A DNA stretch of 64,000 nt, from assembly GCF_900142785.1 (NCBI RefSeq), contig NZ_FRCD01000008.1, positions 1 to 64,000 on the forward strand, written 5' to 3'. The notes under the pieces were generated by a model. That model made no database searches. It worked only from the letters and a program-made list of their open reading frames with translations, and was not told where the DNA came from. Source of the DNA: Chryseobacterium carnipullorum (GTDB taxonomy: Bacteria; Bacteroidota; Bacteroidia; Flavobacteriales; Weeksellaceae). The translations under genes and the position numbers were made by a program. This document shows positions 16,972 to 24,552 of this stretch, one piece after another (the stretch's first letter is position 1; each line of letters opens with the position of its first letter).

Positions 16972-17870
16972 AAATATTCAGCTATTTTTTGTTCCAATGA
17001 GTAATTGCATGTATTGGACATTCCTGTAAATTGCCCAATAGGGTTGATCTCCAGAAAATAATGTTGATTTCCTTTTTTTATAAAATCAATTGATCCTGAG
17101 TTCAAATCTAAAAATTGCATCAGTTGATGAATCTTTTCTTCGACATCGATGGGAAGGTTGTAGGGAACATTTTTATTAGGCTTTATTCTGTTGTATTTTC
17201 TAAAATCTACTCTGGTTTGTTCATCGTTTTGTGAGAAAATAGCCATTGACCAGCATTTTCCGTTGAGATAAAACGTTCTCACTTCAAATTCTTTTTCAAT
17301 TTTTTCCTGAAAAAAGGTGATGAAAAAATATCCGTCTTCATGTTTATCAACAACCGATGTATACATAAAACCACCGTAGTTTTTCTTGATGTCATCCAGT
17401 ATGGTATTTCCATTGATTGTCTTTATGATGGTATTTTTAATTTCTGTCTCAGACGTATGTTCAGCCAGATAATACTCCGGAATATCAAACCCGATTTCCT
17501 TTGCTTTGTCAAGGACAAGAAGTTTATTGACATCGCTGTTGCTATATTTGTTAATATGTCTTTTATTTTCAAGTGTTTTTATAACATAGTCCTCAAGCCA
17601 GTGCTGGGTTTCATTCATATGCAAATGAATGGACTTATGTAAATATTTTAAACGTTTAAATGCTAATCTGCCTCTTCTGTACCAGACACTTTCTATTTCA
17701 TCCAGAAAGAATTTGTTACGGGCACTTTCAAGCAAAATTCTTTTGTTTAGAGTTTTGATCTCAAATACTTCATCTTCATGCACGCGGATGAATTTTTTCT
17801 TCATTACGACCAAATGCTTAATTACTTCTATAGTCGTAATTTCATTATTTTGAGAGATAATAAGGATCAT
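16968..17870 (-). CDS. gwsG: Grasp-with-spasm ATP-grasp peptide maturase
   Basis: A 300-residue ATP-grasp ligase of the graspetide/microviridin type. Such enzymes activate Asp or Glu side chains with ATP and join them to Ser/Thr (ester) or Lys (amide) side chains of a precursor, making macrocycles. Visible features are VWYRRGR at about residues 62-68, the central ATP-binding region around GGFMYTSVVDKHEDGYFF, and the metal-binding end FLEINPIGQFTGMS (about residues 270-283), which matches MvdC/MvdD-type proteins. Its stop overlaps the 60-residue gene and its start is 6 bp from the lipoprotein stop. The substrate is presumably the GG-leader peptide at 18822-19025. Confidence 0.92.
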   Translation of the reverse strand: MILIISQNNEITTIEVIKHLVVMKKKFIRVHEDEVFEIKTLNKRILLESARNKFFLDEIESVWYRRGRLAFKRLKYLHKSIHLHMNETQHWLEDYVIKTLENKRHINKYSNSDVNKLLVLDKAKEIGFDIPEYYLAEHTSETEIKNTIIKTINGNTILDDIKKNYGGFMYTSVVDKHEDGYFFITFFQEKIEKEFEVRTFYLNGKCWSMAIFSQNDEQTRVDFRKYNRIKPNKNVPYNLPIDVEEKIHQLMQFLDLNSGSIDFIKKGNQHYFLEINPIGQFTGMSNTCNYSLEQKIAEYL

Positions 17871-17876
17871 AATACA

Positions 17877-18770
17877 TCAATGATTATTCATTTTTCTTTG
17901 GAAGTCTTTTGTGATTTTTGACGACTGTTTGAAGGTGGGAAAGCCTATCGCTTGACGGTTACGGTCTATTCTGACGGAATCTTCAGCATTAAAATTCTTG
18001 TCATAATGCGAGTATATACCGTAAATAGGTTCTAAATGATGAATGTATTGGTATTTGTCTACCATCTCAATATAATCTCTTGGGGTACATTCACCCGACC
18101 TTACATATTCCAGTAATTTTGTCTTGAAATATTCATAATACTCCGTTCCTGCCATATGATTGAGAAGAGTGCCCATAGACATGAATTGGTCATTGTTTCC
18201 AGAGAGGCCTATTTTTTGCCTTGAGGGGAAACCATAATTTTTGAATGTCCAGATCAAAAGCTCAGCATTTTTTTTATCATCTTTTACTACAGTTGGGCCC
18301 ACGCGGGCATTATATTGGTCTCTGGCAGATGCAATACTGAAAGAATCTATCAGTACTTTATTTAAGCTTTTTTTCCATTGCAGAACTTTTCTTTCAACAC
18401 CAATACTGTCAATGCCATACTTTTCATAGAGTTTGAAAAAATCCTGATCTTCTCTTTTATATTTCCAGTTGGGTGCCGACTGTGCTATAAGTTTGTCCAG
18501 ACTTTTTATGCCTCCAAACTTTTTATGGAATTTATCTGCATATCTTATGTAGACCTCGTATTCTTCCATACGTTCATTTTGAGAAGGAGGATATTTCCTG
18601 AATAGCTTTTTATACTGCCTTATCGTTGCTAAAGTATCTTTGTCAACTCTTTGCATGCTGTCAATGGCATATACTTTATGGTAATAATCTATGTAATTCA
18701 GATTTTTACTTTTACACGAAAGAAAAGCTATTCCAATCAGGAATATAAAAATGATTTTTATATATTTCAT
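17877..18770 (-). CDS. Lipoprotein in the grasp-with-spasm operon
   Basis: A 297-residue exported lipoprotein (hydrophobic residues 4-16, lipobox FLSC with Cys19). The body is helical and rich in Lys, Tyr and Asp, with no motif I recognise. It lies between the precursor and the ligase, separated from the precursor by a hairpin and only 6 bp from gwsG. A surface protein in this position could act in export, immunity or sensing of the modified peptide. That is inference from position only. Confidence 0.75.
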   Translation of the reverse strand: MKYIKIIFIFLIGIAFLSCKSKNLNYIDYYHKVYAIDSMQRVDKDTLATIRQYKKLFRKYPPSQNERMEEYEVYIRYADKFHKKFGGIKSLDKLIAQSAPNWKYKREDQDFFKLYEKYGIDSIGVERKVLQWKKSLNKVLIDSFSIASARDQYNARVGPTVVKDDKKNAELLIWTFKNYGFPSRQKIGLSGNNDQFMSMGTLLNHMAGTEYYEYFKTKLLEYVRSGECTPRDYIEMVDKYQYIHHLEPIYGIYSHYDKNFNAEDSVRIDRNRQAIGFPTFKQSSKITKDFQRKMNNH

Positions 18771-18783
18771 TGGCCTATTTTTT

Positions 18784-18815
18784 ATCTAAAGAAAGAGGGG
18801 GGGAGTTCCCCCTCC
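18784..18815 (-). terminator. Attenuator between precursor and maturation genes
   Basis: On the minus strand a G+C-rich stem of at least 7 bp (GAGGGGG with CCCCCTC) is followed by TTTCTTT. It lies between the precursor stop and the lipoprotein start. Its position suggests partial termination, giving more precursor mRNA than enzyme mRNA. Confidence 0.65.
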
Positions 18816-18821
18816 TTATAT

Positions 18822-19025
18822 TTAGTCAACTGTTATTGTCGCAACATGTTTTCCGTCATTACAGATCGCTGTATCTCCGGTATTTCCTGCATTACCATTG
18901 GGGCCTGTTTCTGAAGTTGTTCTGATGCTCGTTTCAGCTCTTCCTCCGGTAATATTTCCGGGATTGTTCAGTTTTTTGTTTTCTAATGAAGAAAATCCGT
19001 TCTTCATTCCTTGAAGCTTTTTCAT
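18822..19025 (-). CDS. GG-leader RiPP precursor peptide
   Basis: A 67-residue peptide. The leader (residues 1-28) has the pattern of flavobacterial natural-product precursors: MKKLQGMKNGFSSLENKKLN, ending at GG (27-28), the likely cleavage point. The 39-residue core has acceptors Thr32, Ser33, Thr36, Thr37, Ser38, Thr40, Thr49, Thr52, Thr63 and Thr65, acids Glu31, Glu39, Asp51, Asp57 and Asp67, one Cys (55) and several Gly/Asn. This composition suits ester cross-linking by the ATP-grasp enzyme encoded downstream. The actual ring pattern cannot be deduced. Confidence 0.85.
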   Translation of the reverse strand: MKKLQGMKNGFSSLENKKLNNPGNITGGRAETSIRTTSETGPNGNAGNTGDTAICNDGKHVATITVD

Positions 19026-19495
19026 AATTGAATAATTTTTTAATTAATATTTGTGTTGTCATGTAAACCCTGACCCGGTTTTTTATTCTTCATCGCATCC
19101 CATACTGTACACTTACGGGTGAAATGTTGAATATCCAATCAACGTTGATGATTTCAAAACTATCAATAATTAAATCTCTATTATGTGAGTATTACTGTGG
19201 ATTTTTTGCGAATTTAGAAGGGTTAAATATTGGGTTGTACACATTAAAATAAATCTTAAAAATGTTTACTCTATAAAATTTTATCAGTTGAAAAATTCAT
19301 AATATAGAATTGGTGTCGCAAAACTGAATTGCTAAATCAATCCTCATATATTTTTAATGTATACAGTAATTAGGTACTATACATACAAAAAAATTAGTGT
19401 ACACCATGCAGAAGATCGTGTTTAAAAGATTTATTTTTTCATCTATTTTTGTATATTGATCCCCATCATCAGCACCAAAATGACAAAATCAACGT
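19026..19495. promoter_or_regulatory. Long control region upstream of the RiPP precursor
   Basis: 470 bases with no gene, between the divergent precursor gene and the gene at 19496. It holds three copies of TGTACAC (19106-19112, 19236-19242, 19398-19404) and a 12-bp perfect palindrome ATCAACGTTGAT (19138-19149). These could be operators. I found no full TAnnTTTG element close to the precursor start. Confidence 0.4.
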
Positions 19496-20050
19496 ATGCA
19501 AAACCTCAAAAACCTCAATACTGAGTTAAAAAATCATCTTGAAGAATCTAAAAAACGGCTTATTAATGATATTGTACAAATTCTTAAAGGAGAAAATGTA
19601 GACTATCTTGAAGGCAAGCATAAAGTGGATACCAAAGCTCTGTATTTTGAATATGAGTATGATAATCTTGACATTGTAGCCTGGGCTGTAGATAAAAACG
19701 GAGAAATCATTACAGATATCCTGAAACTTCCAGGCCAAAGAAAAAAGCAAATGGGGAAAAACGAAGACTGGGATTCATTTTTGCCTGAAAATATAGGGAC
19801 CGCAGCTTCAGACTTCCAGGATCGCCATGAGGACGATGATGATTTCGATGACTTATGGGATGAATATAACGAAGAAAAATACGAATTGTTTGAAGACTGG
19901 TTCTGTACATGCTGGAAAGAAGCCTCGGCCCAGACAGAGACCAGGGTACACGCTTATTTCTCTGTTCATGATACCTACTTCAGAACAGATCTGGATACCT
20001 TAAAAACTATTAATGATGATGAGATAGCAGAACGCTATATATCCAAATAA
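19496..20050 (+). CDS. Hypothetical acidic protein
   Basis: 184 residues, cytosolic, unrecognised. The N-terminal half is helical and charged. A run of Asp/Glu (HEDDDDFDDLWDEYNEE, about residues 112-128) is followed by an aromatic/Cys segment (FEDWFCTCWKEA). The start chosen is the ATG at 19496. It begins a plus-strand run with the two membrane-protein genes that follow (34 bp, then a 4-bp overlap), so the three are probably co-transcribed. Function unknown. Confidence 0.7.
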   Translation: MQNLKNLNTELKNHLEESKKRLINDIVQILKGENVDYLEGKHKVDTKALYFEYEYDNLDIVAWAVDKNGEIITDILKLPGQRKKQMGKNEDWDSFLPENIGTAASDFQDRHEDDDDFDDLWDEYNEEKYELFEDWFCTCWKEASAQTETRVHAYFSVHDTYFRTDLDTLKTINDDEIAERYISK

Positions 20051-20084
20051 AACAATTAAACATTAAAATACATCACTATTTATT

Positions 20085-20549
20085 ATGAACACTTATCAAT
20101 TTTACAAGAAAGAAGAGAACCTTTATGTTTTTAAGAACCAGCCGATATTTAGCTTTATATTGGCCATCATTATGTTCATTGTTGCAGGAATCTCTTATAA
20201 AAATAATATTCCTTTACTGGGCTTATTCCTGGTTGCTGTTGGAGCATTGATCATCGCGAATTTCTTTGCCAGAAAGTTTGTGATTGATACGCAACAGCAG
20301 ACCATTACCTGCAAACCAAGTGTTTTTGTTGCTTCAAAGACCTATTCTTTTCAGGACTTTACTCATTTTCAGGTGTTGGCAATGAAGTATCTTGGTTTCC
20401 TGACAACCAATGTATTCCTGAATATTTATTTTGATATGAATGGAAAAGAGCAGAAATTTATGATAGGACAGGCTCTTACTCATAAAAGCATCCAGAAAAT
20501 GGTCAATGAAACTGAAGATATCATGGGTCTAAATGAAAACATGCGATGA
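20085..20549 (+). CDS. Two-helix membrane protein
   Basis: 154 residues with two adjacent transmembrane segments (about residues 22-40 and 44-62), then a soluble beta-rich domain (FVIDTQQQTITCKPSV onward) that looks like a small PH-like fold. Unrecognised. The stop overlaps the start of the next gene by four bases, which encodes a protein of the same layout. Confidence 0.7.
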   Translation: MNTYQFYKKEENLYVFKNQPIFSFILAIIMFIVAGISYKNNIPLLGLFLVAVGALIIANFFARKFVIDTQQQTITCKPSVFVASKTYSFQDFTHFQVLAMKYLGFLTTNVFLNIYFDMNGKEQKFMIGQALTHKSIQKMVNETEDIMGLNENMR

Positions 20550-21058
20550 ATACCAAAGACCGATATAAATTTGAGGATAACGGAAGTGAAATAAGTTTTA
20601 TGCCTGATTACAATTTCCTGCGTACTTTAAGATGGTGGTTGGGGGCTGGCATTCTGGCTATTCCGGTGCTGTATTATTTCAGAAATATATTATCTGAAAA
20701 TGCCTTTACCATTGCTTCTGTGATATGGATAATCTATATGGTTTATTTTCTGTGGGATCTTATTTTCAAAGTTCCTGTAAAATATATTTTTGATAAAAGG
20801 GAAAAGATCATCTACAGGAAATTATTCTTTACCAAAAACATCATGAACTTTGATGAAATGACTTATTTCATTAATGATGAAAGCGGAGGATATTACTATG
20901 TTATCGGGAAAAAAAGAAACCAGTTTGTGAAAAACTACAGGATCAGTAGCTATTTTTCAGGTTCAAAATCATCCAGAATAAAAGAAGATGAATTTCTGGA
21001 AAATATCTTATATCCGGTACTTGATGTGCTTGATATTCCGATCAACAGACCTCAATAA
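20546..21058 (+). CDS. Two-helix membrane protein, similar in layout to the previous one
   Basis: 170 residues. A short soluble N-terminus (KFEDNGSEISFMPDYNFL) precedes two transmembrane segments (about residues 29-46 and 55-76), then a beta-rich domain beginning VKYIFDKREKIIYRKLF. The resemblance in layout to the upstream product suggests paralogues or partners. No known family is apparent. Confidence 0.7.
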   Translation: MNTKDRYKFEDNGSEISFMPDYNFLRTLRWWLGAGILAIPVLYYFRNILSENAFTIASVIWIIYMVYFLWDLIFKVPVKYIFDKREKIIYRKLFFTKNIMNFDEMTYFINDESGGYYYVIGKKRNQFVKNYRISSYFSGSKSSRIKEDEFLENILYPVLDVLDIPINRPQ

Positions 21059-21118
21059 TCATCTTAGTTGTAGAAAGACCAGAATTACTTATAAACGTCA
21101 AAATAATTACTGAGACCA

Positions 21119-21165
21119 TTCTCTCCTCCGGAGGGGTGTCAAATCTTTGATTTGACGGGGTGGTA
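21119..21165. repeat. Dispersed palindromic intergenic element
   Basis: CCTCCGGAGG palindrome (21126-21135), then GTCAAATC-TTT-GATTTGAC hairpin (21138-21156) and GGGGTGG. From memory, elements of this kind (CACCCCTCC with a TCAAAT hairpin) are scattered through Bacteroidota genomes. Only one copy is in this window. Confidence 0.5.
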
Positions 21166-21167
21166 AA

Positions 21168-21205
21168 ACAACTCGGGCTGTTTCTTTGAAACAGCCCGAG
21201 TTTAG
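21168..21205. terminator. Bidirectional terminator
   Basis: A 14-bp perfect stem (ACTCGGGCTGTTTC with its complement) and a TTT loop at 21171-21201, between convergent genes. It probably ends the transketolase transcript and perhaps the plus-strand run as well. Confidence 0.8.
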
Positions 21206-21224
21206 TTATATGATATAGCTTATC

Positions 21225-22172
21225 CTACTTATCTAAAATTCTCTTCACGGCTTCTTTCACAGCAGCAGCGTCGATTTTATATTTCTTCATCAATTCTGCA
21301 GGCGTAGCAGATTCTCCGAATGTATCGTTTACCGCAACAAACTCCTGTCTTGTAGGTCTTTTTCTTGCAAGCATTCCTGCAACAGATTCTCCTAAACCAC
21401 CAAGATAGTTGTGCTCTTCAGCAGTAACAATCTTCCCTGTTTTTTCAACTGATTTTAAGATGATTTCCTCGTCCAGAGGTTTGATCGTGTGGATATTGAT
21501 TACCTCACAAGAAATGCCTTCTTTTTCAAGTTCGTCAGCAGCGACAAGAGATTCCCAAACAAGGTGTCCCGTTGCAACGATGGTTACATCAGTCCCTTCC
21601 TGAAGCATAATTCCTTTTCCAATTTCGAAAGGCATATCTTCCGGAATAAACACAGGAACAGTAGGTCTTCCGAATCTTAAATATACAGGACCTTCGAAGT
21701 CAGCAATAGCAAGCGTAGCTGCTTTAGTCTGGTTGTAGTCACAAGGGTTGATTACCGTCATGCCAGGAAGCATTTTCATCATCCCGATATCTTCCAAAAC
21801 CTGGTGAGTAGCACCATCTTCACCTAAAGTAAGACCAGCGTGAGATGCACAGATCTTTACATTTTTACCTGAATAAGCAATTGATTGACGGATCTGATCA
21901 TACACTCTTGAAGTAGAGAAGTTCGCAAACGTTCCTGTAAAAGGAATTTTTCCTGTAATGCTCAAACCAGCAGCAATACCCATCATATTAGCCTCTGCAA
22001 TCCCTATCTGGAAAAATCTTTCCGGAGCTTTCTCGATGAATTTCTCCATTTTCAAAGAACCGATAAGATCTGCACAAAGTGCCACTACATTAGGATTTTT
22101 GTCGGCAAGTTCTGCTAATCCAGCTCCAAATCCTGAACGCGTATCTTTTTTTTCTGTATATGTATATTTCAT
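21225..22172 (-). CDS. Transketolase, C-terminal subunit
   Basis: 315 residues containing the pyrimidine-binding and C-terminal domains of transketolase. Markers are GFGAGLAELADKNPNVVALCADL near the start, the catalytic-Glu region IGIAEANMMGIAAGL (about residues 76-90), and ASHAGLTLGEDGATHQ (about 108-123). With the N-terminal subunit upstream it forms the split enzyme that moves two-carbon units between pentose and hexose phosphates using thiamine diphosphate. The gap to the N-subunit is 87 bp. An alternative for the split form is a 1-deoxy-xylulose-type or specialised transketolase, but the motifs favour transketolase. Confidence 0.93.
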   Translation of the reverse strand: MKYTYTEKKDTRSGFGAGLAELADKNPNVVALCADLIGSLKMEKFIEKAPERFFQIGIAEANMMGIAAGLSITGKIPFTGTFANFSTSRVYDQIRQSIAYSGKNVKICASHAGLTLGEDGATHQVLEDIGMMKMLPGMTVINPCDYNQTKAATLAIADFEGPVYLRFGRPTVPVFIPEDMPFEIGKGIMLQEGTDVTIVATGHLVWESLVAADELEKEGISCEVINIHTIKPLDEEIILKSVEKTGKIVTAEEHNYLGGLGESVAGMLARKRPTRQEFVAVNDTFGESATPAELMKKYKIDAAAVKEAVKRILDK

Positions 22173-22259
22173 TTTTTTCTTTACTAAAGTTTTTAATAAT
22201 TGATAAATGATAGGTCAACGATTTAAAAACGGTCATCATTTATCATTAATCATTGATTA

Positions 22260-23111
22260 TTAATAATCAGCAGGAGCTTCCAGATATAATTGTTTGAATG
22301 CGGTATCCAGCTGCTCGTCATTTGGAGCCTTCCCATGCCATGCATGTGAACCCATCATATAATCTACACCGTAACCCATCTCTGTATGAAGAATAATGAC
22401 TACAGGCTTTCCTTTTCCTGTCTCAGTTTTTGCTTTCTCAAGAATTGCAGTCACAGCTTCAAGATCATTACCGTTTTTCTCTTCTAAAACAATCCATCCG
22501 AATGCTTCAAGTTTAGCATGTAAATTTCCTAAAGTCAATACATCATCTGTATCACCATCGATCTGACGTCCGTTATAATCAATTGTTGAAATAATATTGT
22601 CAACTTTTTTAGCTGCAGCATACATCAAAGCTTCCCAAACCTGACCTTCCTGAAGCTCGCCGTCTCCGTGAAGCGTGTAAACAAGAGAATTGTCTCCATC
22701 CAGTTTTTTACCCTGAGCTACACCAAGTGCTACAGAAAGTCCCTGACCAAGAGATCCTGAAGCAATTCTGATTCCTGGAAGGCCCTCATGAGTAGTGGGG
22801 TGACCCTGAAGTCTAGAATCCAGTTTTCTGAAAGTTTTCAGCTCTTCTACAGGGAAAAAGCCAAATCTCGCTAAAGTAGAATAGTAAACCGGTGAAATGT
22901 GCCCGTTTGAAAGATAAAAATGATCCTCGTTCTTGCCTTCCATAGTGAAAGGAAGATGATAATTCATTACCTTCCCGTAAAGCGCTGTAAAATATTCTGT
23001 ACAGCCTAAACTTCCACCCGGGTGCCCTGAATTGACAGCATGAACCATTCTTAAAATGTCTCTTCTGATCTGCGTAGTAAGAGATTTTAACTCTTCAATA
23101 CTTTTACTCAT
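22260..23111 (-). CDS. Transketolase, N-terminal subunit
   Basis: 283 residues holding the diphosphate-binding domain. The thiamine-diphosphate motif runs from HGDGELQEGQVWEAL to IDYNGRQIDG (about residues 148-187, GDG to N). HPGGSLGCTEYFTAL (about 30-44) is the conserved N-terminal transketolase segment. It works with the C-terminal subunit encoded directly downstream. This two-gene arrangement is common in Bacteroidota and archaea. Confidence 0.93.
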   Translation of the reverse strand: MSKSIEELKSLTTQIRRDILRMVHAVNSGHPGGSLGCTEYFTALYGKVMNYHLPFTMEGKNEDHFYLSNGHISPVYYSTLARFGFFPVEELKTFRKLDSRLQGHPTTHEGLPGIRIASGSLGQGLSVALGVAQGKKLDGDNSLVYTLHGDGELQEGQVWEALMYAAAKKVDNIISTIDYNGRQIDGDTDDVLTLGNLHAKLEAFGWIVLEEKNGNDLEAVTAILEKAKTETGKGKPVVIILHTEMGYGVDYMMGSHAWHGKAPNDEQLDTAFKQLYLEAPADY

Positions 23112-23162
23112 TATATCTGATTTATTTACACGCGAATTTACAATTTTTTACCGGCTTACGGA

Positions 23163-23194
23163 AATGCAAAAATCCGGACTCAGGATCCGGATTT
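23163..23194 (-). terminator. Terminator of the secreted-protein gene
   Basis: AAATCCGGA and TCCGGATTT form a 9-bp stem with a 7-nt loop, followed on the minus strand by TTTTTGC. It separates this gene from the transketolase pair. Confidence 0.75.
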
Positions 23195-23220
23195 AGAATT
23201 ATTTCTTCGAAATACTGATT

Positions 23221-23739
23221 TTAACAGCCTTCGTTAAGGTATACTGAAATTTGTGTAACGATGTTGTTAACAAATTTAAAAGAAAGCTGAGTTCCCGCAT
23301 CCAGATCTTCTAAAGTGAAATACCCCGTATCTTTAAGACGCTTTTCTCCCTTTTCATCCCAAGCAGGATGCACGGTAAAACTCGGATAATTTCTATAGGC
23401 ATTCATCAGGTCATCTCTGGTATTTCCTACTCCGATTCCGCTTTTTGTTTTGAATTTTTGGCTTGTGGTTGTCAGTCCCATAATACTGACCACATTAGGT
23501 TTTGCTTCGCTGATATAGTTCTCGTAGAGATCAATCAGGATCAACTCTCCATTATATTTTACATTGTTCTTGATCAGCCCGTCTGTCATTTTCAATGCGG
23601 TACCTGCTGTCTTTTCAGCTTCCGCTTTTTCCATAAAGACTTTGTAGGGCCCCATTCTTAAAGTGGAAACCTCAAAATCTTGAGCATGTACGCAACAGAA
23701 TGTCAGCAGGAATAGGATAAGTGAAGTAATTTTTTTTAT
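23221..23739 (-). CDS. Secreted hypothetical protein with a non-ATG start
   Basis: The first ATG in frame (23655, MGPYKVFMEK) would give a 144-residue protein with no signal. In the same frame, codons before it read KKITSLILFLLTFCCVHAQ and DFEVSTLR, a convincing signal peptide. I find no ATG, GTG or TTG at its head. The frame reaches ATA (23737-23739) followed by AAA AAA ATT, exactly where MKKIT would be expected. So the gene either uses a rare ATA/ATT start or has lost its ATG. The mature part (VKYNGELILIDLYENYIS, then GIGVGNTRDDLMNAY) has no family I recognise. Confidence 0.65.
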   Translation of the reverse strand: MKKITSLILFLLTFCCVHAQDFEVSTLRMGPYKVFMEKAEAEKTAGTALKMTDGLIKNNVKYNGELILIDLYENYISEAKPNVVSIMGLTTTSQKFKTKSGIGVGNTRDDLMNAYRNYPSFTVHPAWDEKGEKRLKDTGYFTLEDLDAGTQLSFKFVNNIVTQISVYLNEGC

Positions 23740-23781
23740 GATTGATGATGTTTTTGGAATAATAAGCGAGAGGCACTGATC

Positions 23782-24471
23782 TTATTTTTTGCCTAATGTT
23801 GTATTAATAGCTTTCTTGATCATAGGTTCCATTATGGTATAGCCTGATAGAGTAGGATGGATACCATCTTTTGAAAGTCCTTCACGCAGGCCCCCTTTTT
23901 CATCCCGCATGGCTGCATTGTAATCAATGAAAGGAAGTTTATTTTTTTGTGCATACTGTTTTAGCCTGCTGTTCAGGGCATCTACTTTCTGCGCCACATC
24001 AGTTATTTCCTTACGCCAGGGGAAGGCAGCTGCAGGAAGTACAGACGCAATGATGACTTTAATTCCGTTGCTTTGGGCAATGTCAGCCATCGCTTTAATA
24101 TTATTGAACGTAAAGTGCTGGTCATAAACACCCGTGTTTTGGGCAATGTCGTTAGTCCCTGCATTAATGATCACCAGCTTTGGCTTTAAAGCAACAACAT
24201 CATTTTGAAACCTCAGCAGCATTTGTGAAGAGGTTTGTCCGCTGATGCCTCTTCCTGTATAATTGTTCTCAGAAAAAAACTCCGGATGGCTTTTTACCCA
24301 ACCTTCGGTAATGGAATTACCCATAAAGACCACATCCACTTTTTTCTTTGTATTGAGAATGAGCGTATTGTCATCTTTATACTTAGCAAGGTTAGCAAAA
24401 TCAACCGCACTTTGTGCGCTTACCAATTCGCCTGCCAGCAAGCCTAAGGCTATGAATATTGATAATTTCAT
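23782..24471 (-). CDS. Secreted SGNH/GDSL hydrolase
   Basis: 229 residues after choosing the ATG at 24471, which gives a clean signal peptide (MKLSIFIALGLLAGELVSAQ). The frame extends upstream to 24522. SGNH blocks are all present: block I VVFMGNSITEGW (Ser nucleophile), block II GISGQTSSQM (Gly), block III INAGTNDIAQ (Asn), block V DGIHPTLSGY (Asp/His). This is a periplasmic or secreted esterase or lipase of the GDSL-like type, often acting on acylated sugars. The substrate is not deducible. Confidence 0.9.
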   Translation of the reverse strand: MKLSIFIALGLLAGELVSAQSAVDFANLAKYKDDNTLILNTKKKVDVVFMGNSITEGWVKSHPEFFSENNYTGRGISGQTSSQMLLRFQNDVVALKPKLVIINAGTNDIAQNTGVYDQHFTFNNIKAMADIAQSNGIKVIIASVLPAAAFPWRKEITDVAQKVDALNSRLKQYAQKNKLPFIDYNAAMRDEKGGLREGLSKDGIHPTLSGYTIMEPMIKKAINTTLGKK

Positions 24472-24552
24472 ATCGTTTCTTTTTAAAGTCAACAAGTGCC
24501 GGTTGAAAATATAAATGATCATCAGTGGCTCTTGATAAGATAATAATATTGA

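Noticed and set aside
17340..17853. Plus-strand ORFs opposite gwsG
   Set aside because: Antisense of a well-supported ATP-grasp gene.
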